Source: Olleya sp. YS
GTDB lineage: Bacteria > Bacteroidota > Bacteroidia > Flavobacteriales > Flavobacteriaceae
NCBI RefSeq assembly: GCF_029760915.1
Contig: NZ_CP121685.1
Location: 1,400,001 to 1,464,000, forward strand
Reading direction: 5' to 3'
Length of the DNA: 64,000 nt
Shown piece by piece: positions 1 to 7,738 of this stretch. Both the position numbers and the translations under genes were made by a program. Numbering within the stretch: position 1 is the first letter of the stretch; every line of letters starts with the position of its first letter. Below the pieces are notes generated by a model. The model did no database searches and was not told the DNA's origin. It was given only the letters and a program-made list of their open reading frames with translations.

Positions 1-10
1 TTATAATGTT

Positions 11-301
11 TTACTTGACGTCAACGTTTGTTTTTACACCTTCTACAAATACTTTTGCAGGTTTAAACGCTGGTATGTTATGAGCAGGAATCTTTATTGT
101 TGTGTTTTTAGAAATATTTCTTCCTGTTTTTTCAGCTCTTGTTTTAATGATGAAACTACCAAATCCTCTAAGGTAAACATTATCTCCACTTTCTAAAGAA
201 GTTTTTACTTCTTCCATAAAAGTTTCTACAGTTGCTTGAACATCTCCTTTTTCTATTCCTAGTTTTTCTGAAATTTTTGTTACTAAATCAGCTTTAGTCA
301 T
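11..301 (-). CDS. HU family DNA-binding protein
   Basis: This is a 96-residue histone-like protein of normal length for the HU/IHF family. The HU signature is visible in the middle and C-terminal half: a GFGSF turn near residues 46-50, then GRNISKNTTIKIPAHNIPAFKP, which is the DNA-gripping beta arm and its return. HU dimers bend and compact chromosomal DNA. The gene is transcribed leftward from a good flavobacterial promoter at 343-375 and is divergent from mutY. The stop codon lies 10 bases inside the window edge, so the gene is complete. Whether it is the main HU or one of several paralogues cannot be judged here. Confidence 0.95.
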   Translation of the reverse strand: MTKADLVTKISEKLGIEKGDVQATVETFMEEVKTSLESGDNVYLRGFGSFIIKTRAEKTGRNISKNTTIKIPAHNIPAFKPAKVFVEGVKTNVDVK

Positions 302-342
302 TGTCTTTTAGTGTTTGGGTTATTAATTTTTCTAAGGGTTGG

Positions 343-375
343 CAAATATAGTCATTTAATATTCAATATTTCAAA
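343..375 (-). promoter_or_regulatory. Promoter of the HU gene
   Basis: Read on the minus strand there is a TTTG box (372-375), a 21-base spacer and TATATTTG (343-350). This matches the Bacteroidota housekeeping pattern of TTTG, 19-21 bases, TAnnTTTG. Transcription would start about 35 bases before the HU start codon. Confidence 0.75.
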
Positions 376-438
376 CCTAATTCATTAAAATTTAAAGTGA
401 TAAACTTTACTTTTGTATTTCTTACTTTTTAACAATAA

Positions 439-1479
439 ATGAACATATCAAAACAATTAATCAATTGGTATACAGATAATAAACGAGATTTACCTTGGCG
501 CAACACCAAAAACCCTTATTTTATTTGGCTTTCCGAAATTATTCTACAACAAACACAAGTTATACAAGGGTTACCCTATTATGAGTCTTTTATTGCAAAT
601 TTCCCTACTGTTTTTGATTTAGCTGAAGCTGAAGAACAAGAGGTGTTAAAATTATGGCAAGGACTAGGATATTACTCTAGAGCTCGAAATTTACATGCAT
701 CTGCTAAATATATTGTTACTGAGCTGGATGGTAAATTCCCAGATACATTTGAAGAAATTATTAAGTTAAAAGGTGTTGGAGATTATACTGCAAGCGCGAT
801 AGCTTCAATTTGTTTTGATGAAGTTACAGCTGTGGTAGATGGAAACGTGTATAGAGCTTTATCTAGACTTTATGGTATTGAAACACCTATTAACACTACT
901 CAAGGATTTAAAACTTTTAAAACGCTTGCACAACAATTAATAGATACTAAACAACCAGCTACATTTAATCAAGCTATTATGGAGTTTGGTGCTAGATTAT
1001 GTAAGCCTAAAAATCCAGATTGTAATAGTTGTCCTTTTAACAACAAATGTGTAGCCATACAAAAAAACATAATAAGCGATTTACCAGTCAAGCTGAAAAA
1101 CACCAAGGTTACCAAAAAGCATTTTAACTATATCGTGATACTTTCTAGAGATCAAAAAACAATTTTAGAACAACGTCAAGGTCAAGGGATTTGGCAAAAC
1201 TTATATCAATTTCCGTTAATTGAAACCTCTAATGAAGCCAATCATTCAACCATTTATAGTGAAATAGAAAATTTAAATGTTTTAAAAGGTAAAACGTTTC
1301 AGTTAACCGTTTTCAATCAGAAGCCCATTATTCATAAATTATCACATCAACATTTGTATACTAAATTTTGGATTGTAAACTTAGAGCAAGAATTACCAGA
1401 GGGTGTTTTAACTTCTAATATCCAAACATATCCAGTGCCAATTTTGATTGGAAATTTTATTGAAAAATTCAATTTTTAA
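439..1479 (+). CDS. mutY: A/G-specific adenine glycosylase MutY
   Basis: The 346-residue protein removes adenine mispaired with 8-oxoguanine. The catalytic Glu is in SEIILQQTQ (E33). A helix-hairpin-helix (LKGVGDYTASAI, about residues 109-121) is followed by the catalytic Asp in VVDGNVYR (D134). Four cysteines, C188, C195, C198 and C204, have the C-X6-C-X2-C-X5-C spacing of the MutY iron-sulfur cluster. Residues from about 225 to the end form the NUDIX-like domain that recognises 8-oxoG. A -7 box TACTTTTG sits at 408-415. It precedes ssb, as in many flavobacteria. Confidence 0.96.
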   Translation: MNISKQLINWYTDNKRDLPWRNTKNPYFIWLSEIILQQTQVIQGLPYYESFIANFPTVFDLAEAEEQEVLKLWQGLGYYSRARNLHASAKYIVTELDGKFPDTFEEIIKLKGVGDYTASAIASICFDEVTAVVDGNVYRALSRLYGIETPINTTQGFKTFKTLAQQLIDTKQPATFNQAIMEFGARLCKPKNPDCNSCPFNNKCVAIQKNIISDLPVKLKNTKVTKKHFNYIVILSRDQKTILEQRQGQGIWQNLYQFPLIETSNEANHSTIYSEIENLNVLKGKTFQLTVFNQKPIIHKLSHQHLYTKFWIVNLEQELPEGVLTSNIQTYPVPILIGNFIEKFNF

Positions 1480-1574
1480 AAGCTTAACAGTCAGCACTTC
1501 AATATTTTTTATTAAATTTATTTACATTGACGCTTAAAACTGTAATTTTGTAGCGGTAATAAAATCCATAATTT

Positions 1575-2024
1575 ATGTCAGGAACACTTAATAAAGTAAT
1601 GCTAATTGGGCATTTAGGAGATGAAGTAAAAATGCACTATTTTGAAGGAGGTGGTTGTGTGGGACGTTTTCCGTTAGCAACTAACGAAACTTATACCAGT
1701 AAGCAAACTAACGAGCGTGTAACTAATACAGAGTGGCATAATATTGTTGTACGTAATAAAGCTGCAGAAATTTGTGAAAAATACCTTACTAAAGGTGATA
1801 AAGTATATGTAGAAGGCAGAATTAAAACTAGAAAATGGCAAGATGATTCTGGTAACGATAGATATAGCACAGAAATACAAGTAACAGACTTTACCTTTTT
1901 AAGTACTAAAAAGGACAGTGATGCTACTGCTGCTGCAAATAATAATGTGCAACAACAAGCTAAACCAAATACAGAAAAACCAACATCGCAACCCATAGCT
2001 GGTGACGATGACCTTCCGTTTTAA
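1575..2024 (+). CDS. ssb: Single-stranded DNA-binding protein SSB
   Basis: This 149-residue protein has an N-terminal OB fold (about residues 1-110, beginning SGTLNKVMLIGHLG and containing EWHNIVV and YVEGRI), a Gln/Asn-rich linker and the acidic tip GDDDLPF. The tip is the docking site for repair and replication partners of SSB. The length is normal for a short bacterial SSB. A -7 box TAATTTTG at 1543-1550 gives it its own promoter, and gldE starts nine bases after its stop, so the two are probably co-transcribed. Confidence 0.96.
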   Translation: MSGTLNKVMLIGHLGDEVKMHYFEGGGCVGRFPLATNETYTSKQTNERVTNTEWHNIVVRNKAAEICEKYLTKGDKVYVEGRIKTRKWQDDSGNDRYSTEIQVTDFTFLSTKKDSDATAAANNNVQQQAKPNTEKPTSQPIAGDDDLPF

Positions 2025-2033
2025 TTATTAACT

Positions 2034-3338
2034 ATGGATCCTGAACCCTCGAGTTTTATAGCATTAATCATTACAGACAATATTAACGTTGCACTAGGTT
2101 TTGTGCTCTTAATAGTACTACTAATTTGCTCTGCGATGATCTCTGGAGCAGAGGTTGCTTTATTTTCTTTATCAAAATCAGATTTAGAAGATGAAGCGAT
2201 ACAAAACAAAAAACAAATACAGATTATAACTAAGTTGTTAGCACGTCCAAAAAAGCTATTAGCCACTATATTGGTAGCCAACAATTTTATAAACATTGGT
2301 ATAGTCATCCTGTTTGCTTTTTTAGGTAATTATTTGTTTTCTGGTATTTCTTCTGTAGTTGTTAAGTTTGTGGTGGAAGTTGTTGTTATAACCTTTTTAA
2401 TACTATTGTTTGGAGAGATTTTACCAAAGATTTATGCTAGTCGTAATAATCTAAAGTTCTCCACATTTATGGCTTACCCATTACGTGTATTGGATGTGTT
2501 GTTTTCGCCATTAAGCCTGCCAATGCGAAGTATAACTTTAGGGATTCATAATAAATTAGGAAAGCAAAAGTCCAATATAAGTGTAGACCAATTATCTCAA
2601 GCATTAGAGTTAACCAGTGAGCATGATACCACCAAAGAAGAACAAAAAATACTACAAGGTATTGTTAGTTTTGGTAACACAGATACTAAGCAAGTTATGC
2701 AACCTCGTATAGATGTATTTGCTTTAAATGTAGAACAACCATATAGCGAGATTATTTCTGAAATAACTAACAATGGTTATTCTAGGATACCAGTGTTTAA
2801 GGATAATATGGATACTATTGTTGGTGTATTGTATGTTAAAGATTTACTACCTTATATAGACAAAAAAACATTTGATTGGACCACACTGTTAAGAGACCCA
2901 TTTTTTGTCCCAGAGAACAAGAAGTTGGACGATTTAATGGCAGAATTCCAAGAAAAGAAAGTCCATCTAGCTGTTGTGGTGGATGAGTATGGTGGGACTT
3001 CTGGACTGGTGTCTTTAGAAGATATAATTGAAGAAATTGTTGGAGATATTAGTGACGAGTTTGATGACGAAGATTTAATCTATTCTAAATTAGACAATAA
3101 AAATTATGTTTTTGAAGGTAAAACAGCATTAAAAGATTTTTATAAAATAATTAAGCTAGAAGATGATATTGTTTTTGAAGACCATAAAGGTGAAGCAGAA
3201 ACTCTGGCTGGATTTATTTTAGAAAATTCGGGAGGTTTTCCTAAACGAAACAGTAAAATAAATTTTGAAAATTACGTTTTTACTATAGAGGCATTGGATA
3301 AAAAGCGTATCAAACGCGTTAAGGTGACTTTACCATAA
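2034..3338 (+). CDS. gldE: Gliding motility-associated protein GldE (CNNM/CorC-like, CBS domains)
   Basis: The 434-residue membrane protein begins with a DUF21/CNNM-type transmembrane domain (about residues 10-190, at least three hydrophobic segments, with the SGAEVALFSLS motif). A CBS-domain pair follows (about 200-330, including MQPRIDVFAL and VVVDEYGGTSGLVSLEDIIEEIVGDI), then a CorC/HlyC-type C-terminal domain. The architecture is that of magnesium or cobalt efflux proteins. The position directly before gldD identifies the flavobacterial GldE, which supports GldD function in gliding and type IX secretion. The assignment to GldE rests on gene order plus architecture. Confidence 0.88.
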   Translation: MDPEPSSFIALIITDNINVALGFVLLIVLLICSAMISGAEVALFSLSKSDLEDEAIQNKKQIQIITKLLARPKKLLATILVANNFINIGIVILFAFLGNYLFSGISSVVVKFVVEVVVITFLILLFGEILPKIYASRNNLKFSTFMAYPLRVLDVLFSPLSLPMRSITLGIHNKLGKQKSNISVDQLSQALELTSEHDTTKEEQKILQGIVSFGNTDTKQVMQPRIDVFALNVEQPYSEIISEITNNGYSRIPVFKDNMDTIVGVLYVKDLLPYIDKKTFDWTTLLRDPFFVPENKKLDDLMAEFQEKKVHLAVVVDEYGGTSGLVSLEDIIEEIVGDISDEFDDEDLIYSKLDNKNYVFEGKTALKDFYKIIKLEDDIVFEDHKGEAETLAGFILENSGGFPKRNSKINFENYVFTIEALDKKRIKRVKVTLP

Positions 3339-3377
3339 AACTTAAGAATACACTTAACTTTGCTTAAGTATTTAAAT

Positions 3378-3956
3378 ATGAGATATAAATTCATTCTTTT
3401 ACTTTTAATAATAAGCTGTATAGGTTGTGGAAGCGATCCTATACCAAAACCAAAAGGATATTTGCGTTTAGAATATCCACAAGCTAATTATAAAGCCTAC
3501 AATCAAAATTTACCATTTAGTTTTGACAGAAATAGTCTAAGTGACACCATACGGTATAAACCATTAACCGACGATGTAACAAGTTTTGGATTAAATATAG
3601 AGTATAAAAAACTAAAAGGGACTATCTATTTAACTTATAAAGCAATAGATGGTAAAGACCGATTGATCCAATACCTAAAAAACGCACAGAACTTTACACA
3701 AGAGCATACTAAAAAAGCAGATGCAATAGAAGAAGTAGTTTGGGAAAACCCTGTAAATAACGTATATGGAATGTTTTATGAAGTTGGAGGTAATGCAGCA
3801 TCACAATCTCAGTTTTATGTTACAGATAGTGTTAATCACTTTTTAACAGGATCCTTATACTTTTATGCAAAACCTAATTACGATTCTATTTTACCAGCAG
3901 CTCACTATTTACAAAAGGATATAAAACGTATTATGGAAAGTGTTGAATGGAAGTAG
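3378..3956 (+). CDS. gldD: Gliding motility lipoprotein GldD
   Basis: I place the start at the ATG at 3378, because the protein then begins with a clean lipoprotein signal (MRYKFILLLLIISC, with a further Cys at IGC). A longer reading from a TTG at 3360 would put extra residues before it. The mature protein (about 175 residues) begins PKPKGYLRLEYP, a recognisable GldD feature. GldD is a membrane lipoprotein needed for gliding motility and, in Flavobacterium johnsoniae, for the secretion machinery. It follows gldE after 39 bases, the usual flavobacterial order. Confidence 0.9.
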   Translation: MRYKFILLLLIISCIGCGSDPIPKPKGYLRLEYPQANYKAYNQNLPFSFDRNSLSDTIRYKPLTDDVTSFGLNIEYKKLKGTIYLTYKAIDGKDRLIQYLKNAQNFTQEHTKKADAIEEVVWENPVNNVYGMFYEVGGNAASQSQFYVTDSVNHFLTGSLYFYAKPNYDSILPAAHYLQKDIKRIMESVEWK

Positions 3957-3983
3957 TATTTTAAATATGTATATAGATATATA

Positions 3984-5084
3984 TCATTCAATCTCGGTAA
4001 TTTTGAAATCAGCAAACAGTACTTCTTCATCCCTAAGATCTCCAACATTTATTAAGCTTCTGTAAATTCCCCATTTTGGTCTAACAAATGTAGCATTAGG
4101 TCTCCAATTATTAATTGAATTATTAGAGTAGGTAAATAAAGTTGTACCATCATTAACTTTTTTTATCTCAATATCATAGGTCCCATTTGTACCATAAGTT
4201 ATAGTTTCTGTAACTTCTAACCAAGTTGCTATAAAAGGTGCTAAATCGGTTTGTTTTAATATAATAGAAGAGTCTGTTTCTCCGTAACGTAATTCTAGTC
4301 TGTCCGGATTACTTTTTCTTGTTGTTAAAGTATACATTGGATGACTAGACAAATCACCTCCTACAGACTTTAACTGGTGCAAATGCGTAAAATTAGGTGA
4401 AGATTGAAATCCGGAATTTAATTTAAACTTCCAATTATAGACTACCGTTTCATTTTCTGTGCCCAATAAATTATCAGGAGATTGATCATAACTTTTTATT
4501 TCGTTGCGTTGTCTGTCAAAATTTATACAACGGTCATCATCAGGTGTTGTGTGAATGAAAAATCGAAAAACGTTAGCGTTTAATTCGTTGTCAAATATTT
4601 CATCAATATGTTCTCCAAATGCGTTATGACTACAATCTGGAGCTTCTATCGGATTATATCCAGGTGCTAATACAGAGGTTATAAGACTATAAGTACCACC
4701 TGGTCCATCTGCTTTTAACTCGACTCCAATATTTTTTTCAAGTTGAATGGTCACAGAATTATTAGATGGATTAATATCACTGTATGCATTTTGAAATGCA
4801 GTCTTAAAGTTAATAGTCGCAATGACTTGAGTAGTATCTACGTTAAAACTTTGCTGTTTTTCAGTTTCAGTTTCATTTGCATTTCCGTAATTGTAACTTA
4901 AGGCGTTATTTAGTTTTTGCAATAAATCTACAGAGTCAACCCAACTTATAAAACTTTGGGAGGTTGAGATAGAAATATCTGTAGAAATTGGTGCAACAAC
5001 ATCTACAGTTTCATCATCTTTATTGCAACCACATAAACAGTAAACAAAAACTATTATTAATAAAAAATTTAACGGTTTTTTCAT
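3984..5084 (-). CDS. Secreted lipoprotein with jelly-roll (polysaccharide lyase-like) fold
   Basis: This is a 366-residue predicted lipoprotein: the signal MKKPLNFLLIIVFVYCLCGC is followed by a short acidic linker. The C-terminal 230 residues are rich in beta-strand patterns and carry blocks such as RFFIHTTPDDDRC, DRQRNEIK, YNWKFKL, FTHLHQLK and RPKWGIYRSL. Regular spacing of basic and aromatic residues in strands is typical of concanavalin-like jelly-roll lyases (heparin lyase and glucuronan lyase types). I therefore suggest a surface polysaccharide-degrading or polysaccharide-binding role, not a defined activity. No SusC/SusD pair or other carbohydrate gene lies beside it, so the substrate is unknown. 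Confidence 0.55.
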   Translation of the reverse strand: MKKPLNFLLIIVFVYCLCGCNKDDETVDVVAPISTDISISTSQSFISWVDSVDLLQKLNNALSYNYGNANETETEKQQSFNVDTTQVIATINFKTAFQNAYSDINPSNNSVTIQLEKNIGVELKADGPGGTYSLITSVLAPGYNPIEAPDCSHNAFGEHIDEIFDNELNANVFRFFIHTTPDDDRCINFDRQRNEIKSYDQSPDNLLGTENETVVYNWKFKLNSGFQSSPNFTHLHQLKSVGGDLSSHPMYTLTTRKSNPDRLELRYGETDSSIILKQTDLAPFIATWLEVTETITYGTNGTYDIEIKKVNDGTTLFTYSNNSINNWRPNATFVRPKWGIYRSLINVGDLRDEEVLFADFKITEIE

Positions 5085-5161
5085 GGAAATAAAAATAATG
5101 AATATAAAAGTATTTTAGTGAAAAATTAATGAGTTTTACTTGTTTTTACCACTTTACTTTG

Positions 5162-5896
5162 TTATGTTATGGCTTTGTTTAATTTATTTTTCATTCCATA
5201 AATCAATTCTCGGAAGTTTTGAAATCCACCAAGATTTAATTTTTCTGGTTGATTTTTGTCTCCAATTTGAAATAATATAATTCCGATTATTATTGGTAAA
5301 GTTGACCACCAATTAAAACTCCAAAACCACCAAACTCCAATCATCGCAAAAATTCCGATAAACATAATATTTCGCCCAATTCGAGATAACTTATGTGACT
5401 TAAATTCAAATTCCATCATTGTCCCTGGTGCAATTCTATTGACTTCATCAATCAATAGTACACCATATTTTAGAAAAAATGGGTTTATTTCGGAACTTGG
5501 TTTTAATTCAGTCGTGTCAGCTCCTTTTTCAGTCAAATTCTGTTTTAGTGTTCTAAATATTGACGCTGTTTGACAATTCTGCCCTAAAAGTTTAATTGGC
5601 TCAATATTTTCCCTTTCAGCGTATTTAGAAATGTATTCACAAAAGTCAGATACAGTTCTATCATCTTCATTTATTAAAATGTCTTCCAATTCCAAAAGTG
5701 GTCTTTCAATTTTAAATTCTGTGTGATAGATTTTAGCCAATTTTTTGGGATTTACTAAATCACAAGCATCTCGCCAATCAAAGATTGAACTATCATAATT
5801 AAAGTCCATTCCCTTGATAACAACCGGATCAAATTCAATTGCGAATTGATATTGAGAAATCAACATCTGAAGTATGTCGTCTTTACTGTATTTCAT
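5162..5896 (-). CDS. Hypothetical membrane protein, accessory
   Basis: I do not recognise this protein. I prefer the ATG at 5896 (MKYSKDDILQ, 244 residues) over a GTG three codons upstream. Residues 1 to about 165 are soluble and rich in acidic and aromatic residues. Two strongly hydrophobic, tryptophan-rich segments follow near residues 172-210 (IGVWWFWSFNWWSTLPIIIG), then a short basic tail, so the bulk probably faces the cytoplasm. It has no obvious operon partner. The upstream gap holds an unusual palindromic sequence (5930-5990) that looks like a boundary of an accessory cassette. Confidence 0.6.
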   Translation of the reverse strand: MKYSKDDILQMLISQYQFAIEFDPVVIKGMDFNYDSSIFDWRDACDLVNPKKLAKIYHTEFKIERPLLELEDILINEDDRTVSDFCEYISKYAERENIEPIKLLGQNCQTASIFRTLKQNLTEKGADTTELKPSSEINPFFLKYGVLLIDEVNRIAPGTMMEFEFKSHKLSRIGRNIMFIGIFAMIGVWWFWSFNWWSTLPIIIGIILFQIGDKNQPEKLNLGGFQNFRELIYGMKNKLNKAIT

Positions 5897-5919
5897 TCTT
5901 TGCACAATGTTTCTTTAGC

Positions 5920-5995
5920 TTGCACACAACGGTTTTGTGTATGTTAGTTGCGTTGTAATGCAACTAAGTTAGCAAACAAATCACATATAGAATAT
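5920..5995. repeat. Palindromic intergenic element upstream of the accessory membrane gene
   Basis: A perfect inverted repeat TTAGTTGC (5945-5952) and GCAACTAA (5961-5968) is separated by an 8-base loop. It is preceded by GCACACAACGGTTTTGTG. From memory this resembles intergenic repeats that flank single accessory genes in flavobacteria, but no second copy is visible in this window. Confidence 0.4.
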
Positions 5996-6044
5996 TAAAA
6001 AAAATTTTGAAACCGTATTTAGTATTAATTTCATTTTGTAAAGA

Positions 6045-6587
6045 CTAATTATTTTTAGTCCAGATAGTTTCAAATATTTCGCAAACTACAAGCATATTTT
6101 CTGTTGGTTTTTGCTTGCTTTCTTCCATCGTACTTGCAAAAAAATCCCAATGCGCTTTTCTCCATTTTTTTAAAGGCTCGATATGTGTTCCCATATCCAT
6201 CTTTGCATAGTCTTTAGATATTTTATTAAAAGGGATGGTATCTACTTTTTTAATTTCTATTATGGCTTGCGCTTTTCCGTTAAAATCTGTGATAATATGT
6301 TTTGTCCCTGTTTTTGGTAAGTCTGCATTTGCGGCTTTATACCATTGATATAAACCAGAGCCTGCTTGCTTTTTTTTGTTTATTACTAATTTGGCTAACC
6401 TATTGGCATCCTCTTTATTATTATGAAAATACCATGAATCTGGGAGTTGTTCGTTTTTAAATTCAGGATTTGACTTAGTAAAATTACTCCACATATTATA
6501 AACGGTTTGATCAATTCCGTTTTCATCTTTTGATTCTGTCTTACAGCTTATTACAGCTAAAAACAAAATAATTGTTATATGTTTCAT
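6045..6587 (-). CDS. ASCH-domain protein with lipoprotein signal
   Basis: The 180-residue protein starts with a short hydrophobic stretch ending in a lipobox-like AVISC (C15). The rest aligns by eye with the ASCH/DUF437 family: NRLAKLVINKKKQAG near residues 60-75, LPKTGTKHIITDFNGKAQAIIEI, then WRKAHWDFF and MLVVCEIFETIW near the end. ASCH domains are usually cytoplasmic and thought to bind RNA or modified nucleosides. Here the usual G-K-K-T-A-T active loop reads NKKKQAG, so key residues have drifted. An exported ASCH domain is unusual. The function is unknown. Confidence 0.75.
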   Translation of the reverse strand: MKHITIILFLAVISCKTESKDENGIDQTVYNMWSNFTKSNPEFKNEQLPDSWYFHNNKEDANRLAKLVINKKKQAGSGLYQWYKAANADLPKTGTKHIITDFNGKAQAIIEIKKVDTIPFNKISKDYAKMDMGTHIEPLKKWRKAHWDFFASTMEESKQKPTENMLVVCEIFETIWTKNN

Positions 6588-6603
6588 AGATTGTTAATAT
6601 TGT

Positions 6604-6960
6604 TTATAAATAACTGTTTTCGTCTTTTTCAAAAGTTACGTCAGCTTTACTTTTAAGAATACTATCTAAATACAGTTCTTCTTCTTTTTTAAGAACAATC
6701 TTTTTAGTTGATTTAGGTAAGATTATAATAGTTTTTATAATTTCTCCTTTCTTTTGTATACGTATTGTAAACTTATTTTTACCAATATTTTTTATTACAG
6801 CTATACAGTCAGAAGCTGAGTAAGGGTTTATTGCAGCATCTTGTCCAGATCCTTTACCTGTTATAGACATGCTTTGTGAAGGTTTTAACTCGAAAACAGA
6901 TTTTTGTGCAAAAGATAAACTTGACACGAGAATAAATACAAGTAATAGTACTTTTTTCAT
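6604..6960 (-). CDS. Small secreted protein of unknown function
   Basis: The 118-residue protein has a clear Sec signal peptide (MKKVLLLVFILVSSLSFAQ) and a small beta-rich mature part of about 100 residues with many Lys and Ile and no cysteine pair. I do not recognise the family. It lies 16 bases upstream of the ASCH lipoprotein gene on the same strand, so the two are probably co-transcribed and both exported, perhaps acting together in the envelope. A terminator at 7035-7056 separates it from the metal-binding lipoprotein gene upstream. Confidence 0.7.
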   Translation of the reverse strand: MKKVLLLVFILVSSLSFAQKSVFELKPSQSMSITGKGSGQDAAINPYSASDCIAVIKNIGKNKFTIRIQKKGEIIKTIIILPKSTKKIVLKKEEELYLDSILKSKADVTFEKDENSYL

Positions 6961-7030
6961 ATTTAAAGTATTAGCTACTAAATTTAATAAACATTGATTG
7001 TTTAGCTTAAACTTTAAGAAATATATAACT

Positions 7031-7056
7031 AAAAAAGCCTCGATATTTCGAGGCTT
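7031..7056 (-). terminator. Intrinsic terminator of the metal-binding lipoprotein gene
   Basis: A 9-base-pair stem AAGCCTCGA/TCGAGGCTT (7035-7043 with 7048-7056) has a 4-base loop. On the minus strand it is followed by a run of U. It lies 25 bases beyond the stop of the gene at 7081. Confidence 0.85.
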
Positions 7057-7080
7057 TTATATAATGTGTTGATATGTTAA

Positions 7081-7641
7081 TTAAGCTTTTTTTGCTTCTG
7101 CACAACATGCTTTTTTACAGTCTTTGGCACAAGCCATTTTTTCTGCTTCGGTTTTACTAGCACATTTCTTTTTACATTCTGCTGTTTTAGCAGCGCAATC
7201 TGCACAGTTTTCTTTTGTGCAATCTGCTTTACACTTCATAGTGCATGCTTTTTTAGCATTAGAGAAAGCTTCAACAGTTTGCATATCTTTTACTTTGTAA
7301 GTATCAGAAACACCAGTTACAGTACTTTCTAAAGTAGCTGGAGTCACGATAGCTTCGTCATACTCAACCATCGCTAATTGACGGTCGTAATCTACAACCG
7401 CAGATTTTACACCTTCCATTTTAGCCATTTTTTTCTCGATAGTTTTAGCACAACCCATTGGACAGGTCATACCTTCAATTTTAAATTCGGCTTTAGCCAA
7501 TTTAGCATTAGGGTTTATGGTTTTGGTAGTAGTTTCAGTTTTTGAAGACACAGTTTTTACTTCAGGTTGCACTTCGTTTTTACAACTAAATGTAAAAACT
7601 GTTACTAAAACAAGTACAAGTATGTGTTTAAATGATTTCAT
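7081..7641 (-). CDS. HMA-domain lipoprotein with cysteine-rich C-terminal tail
   Basis: This 186-residue protein begins with a lipoprotein signal (VTVFTFSC, about C20). A heavy-metal-associated domain at about residues 50-120 carries GMTCPMGCAKTIEKKM, where the metal site reads CPMGC instead of the usual CxxC. The last 55 residues hold 11 cysteines in CxxxC and CxxC spacings among many lysines (for example TKENCADCAAKTAECKKKC), resembling a metallothionein. A role in binding copper or another soft metal at the envelope is likely. It may chaperone or buffer metal, but no efflux ATPase gene is adjacent. It ends at a strong terminator. Confidence 0.8.
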   Translation of the reverse strand: MKSFKHILVLVLVTVFTFSCKNEVQPEVKTVSSKTETTTKTINPNAKLAKAEFKIEGMTCPMGCAKTIEKKMAKMEGVKSAVVDYDRQLAMVEYDEAIVTPATLESTVTGVSDTYKVKDMQTVEAFSNAKKACTMKCKADCTKENCADCAAKTAECKKKCASKTEAEKMACAKDCKKACCAEAKKA

Positions 7642-7738
7642 TTTAATAGTATTTAATTATATAGTTATAAATACAAAACTACTAAATATTATGCTTTATT
7701 GTTTTTAATATTCCATTTTTGTAGTGTAAATCTTGACT

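Noticed and set aside
1674-1996. Two minus-strand frames inside ssb
   Set aside because: The ssb reading frame is clearly coding with OB-fold and tail motifs; the antisense frames are low-complexity shadows.
5920-5995. Integron attC site
   Set aside because: The sequence has a good hairpin but not the RYYYAAC and GTTRRRY boxes in the right places, and no integrase is in the window.
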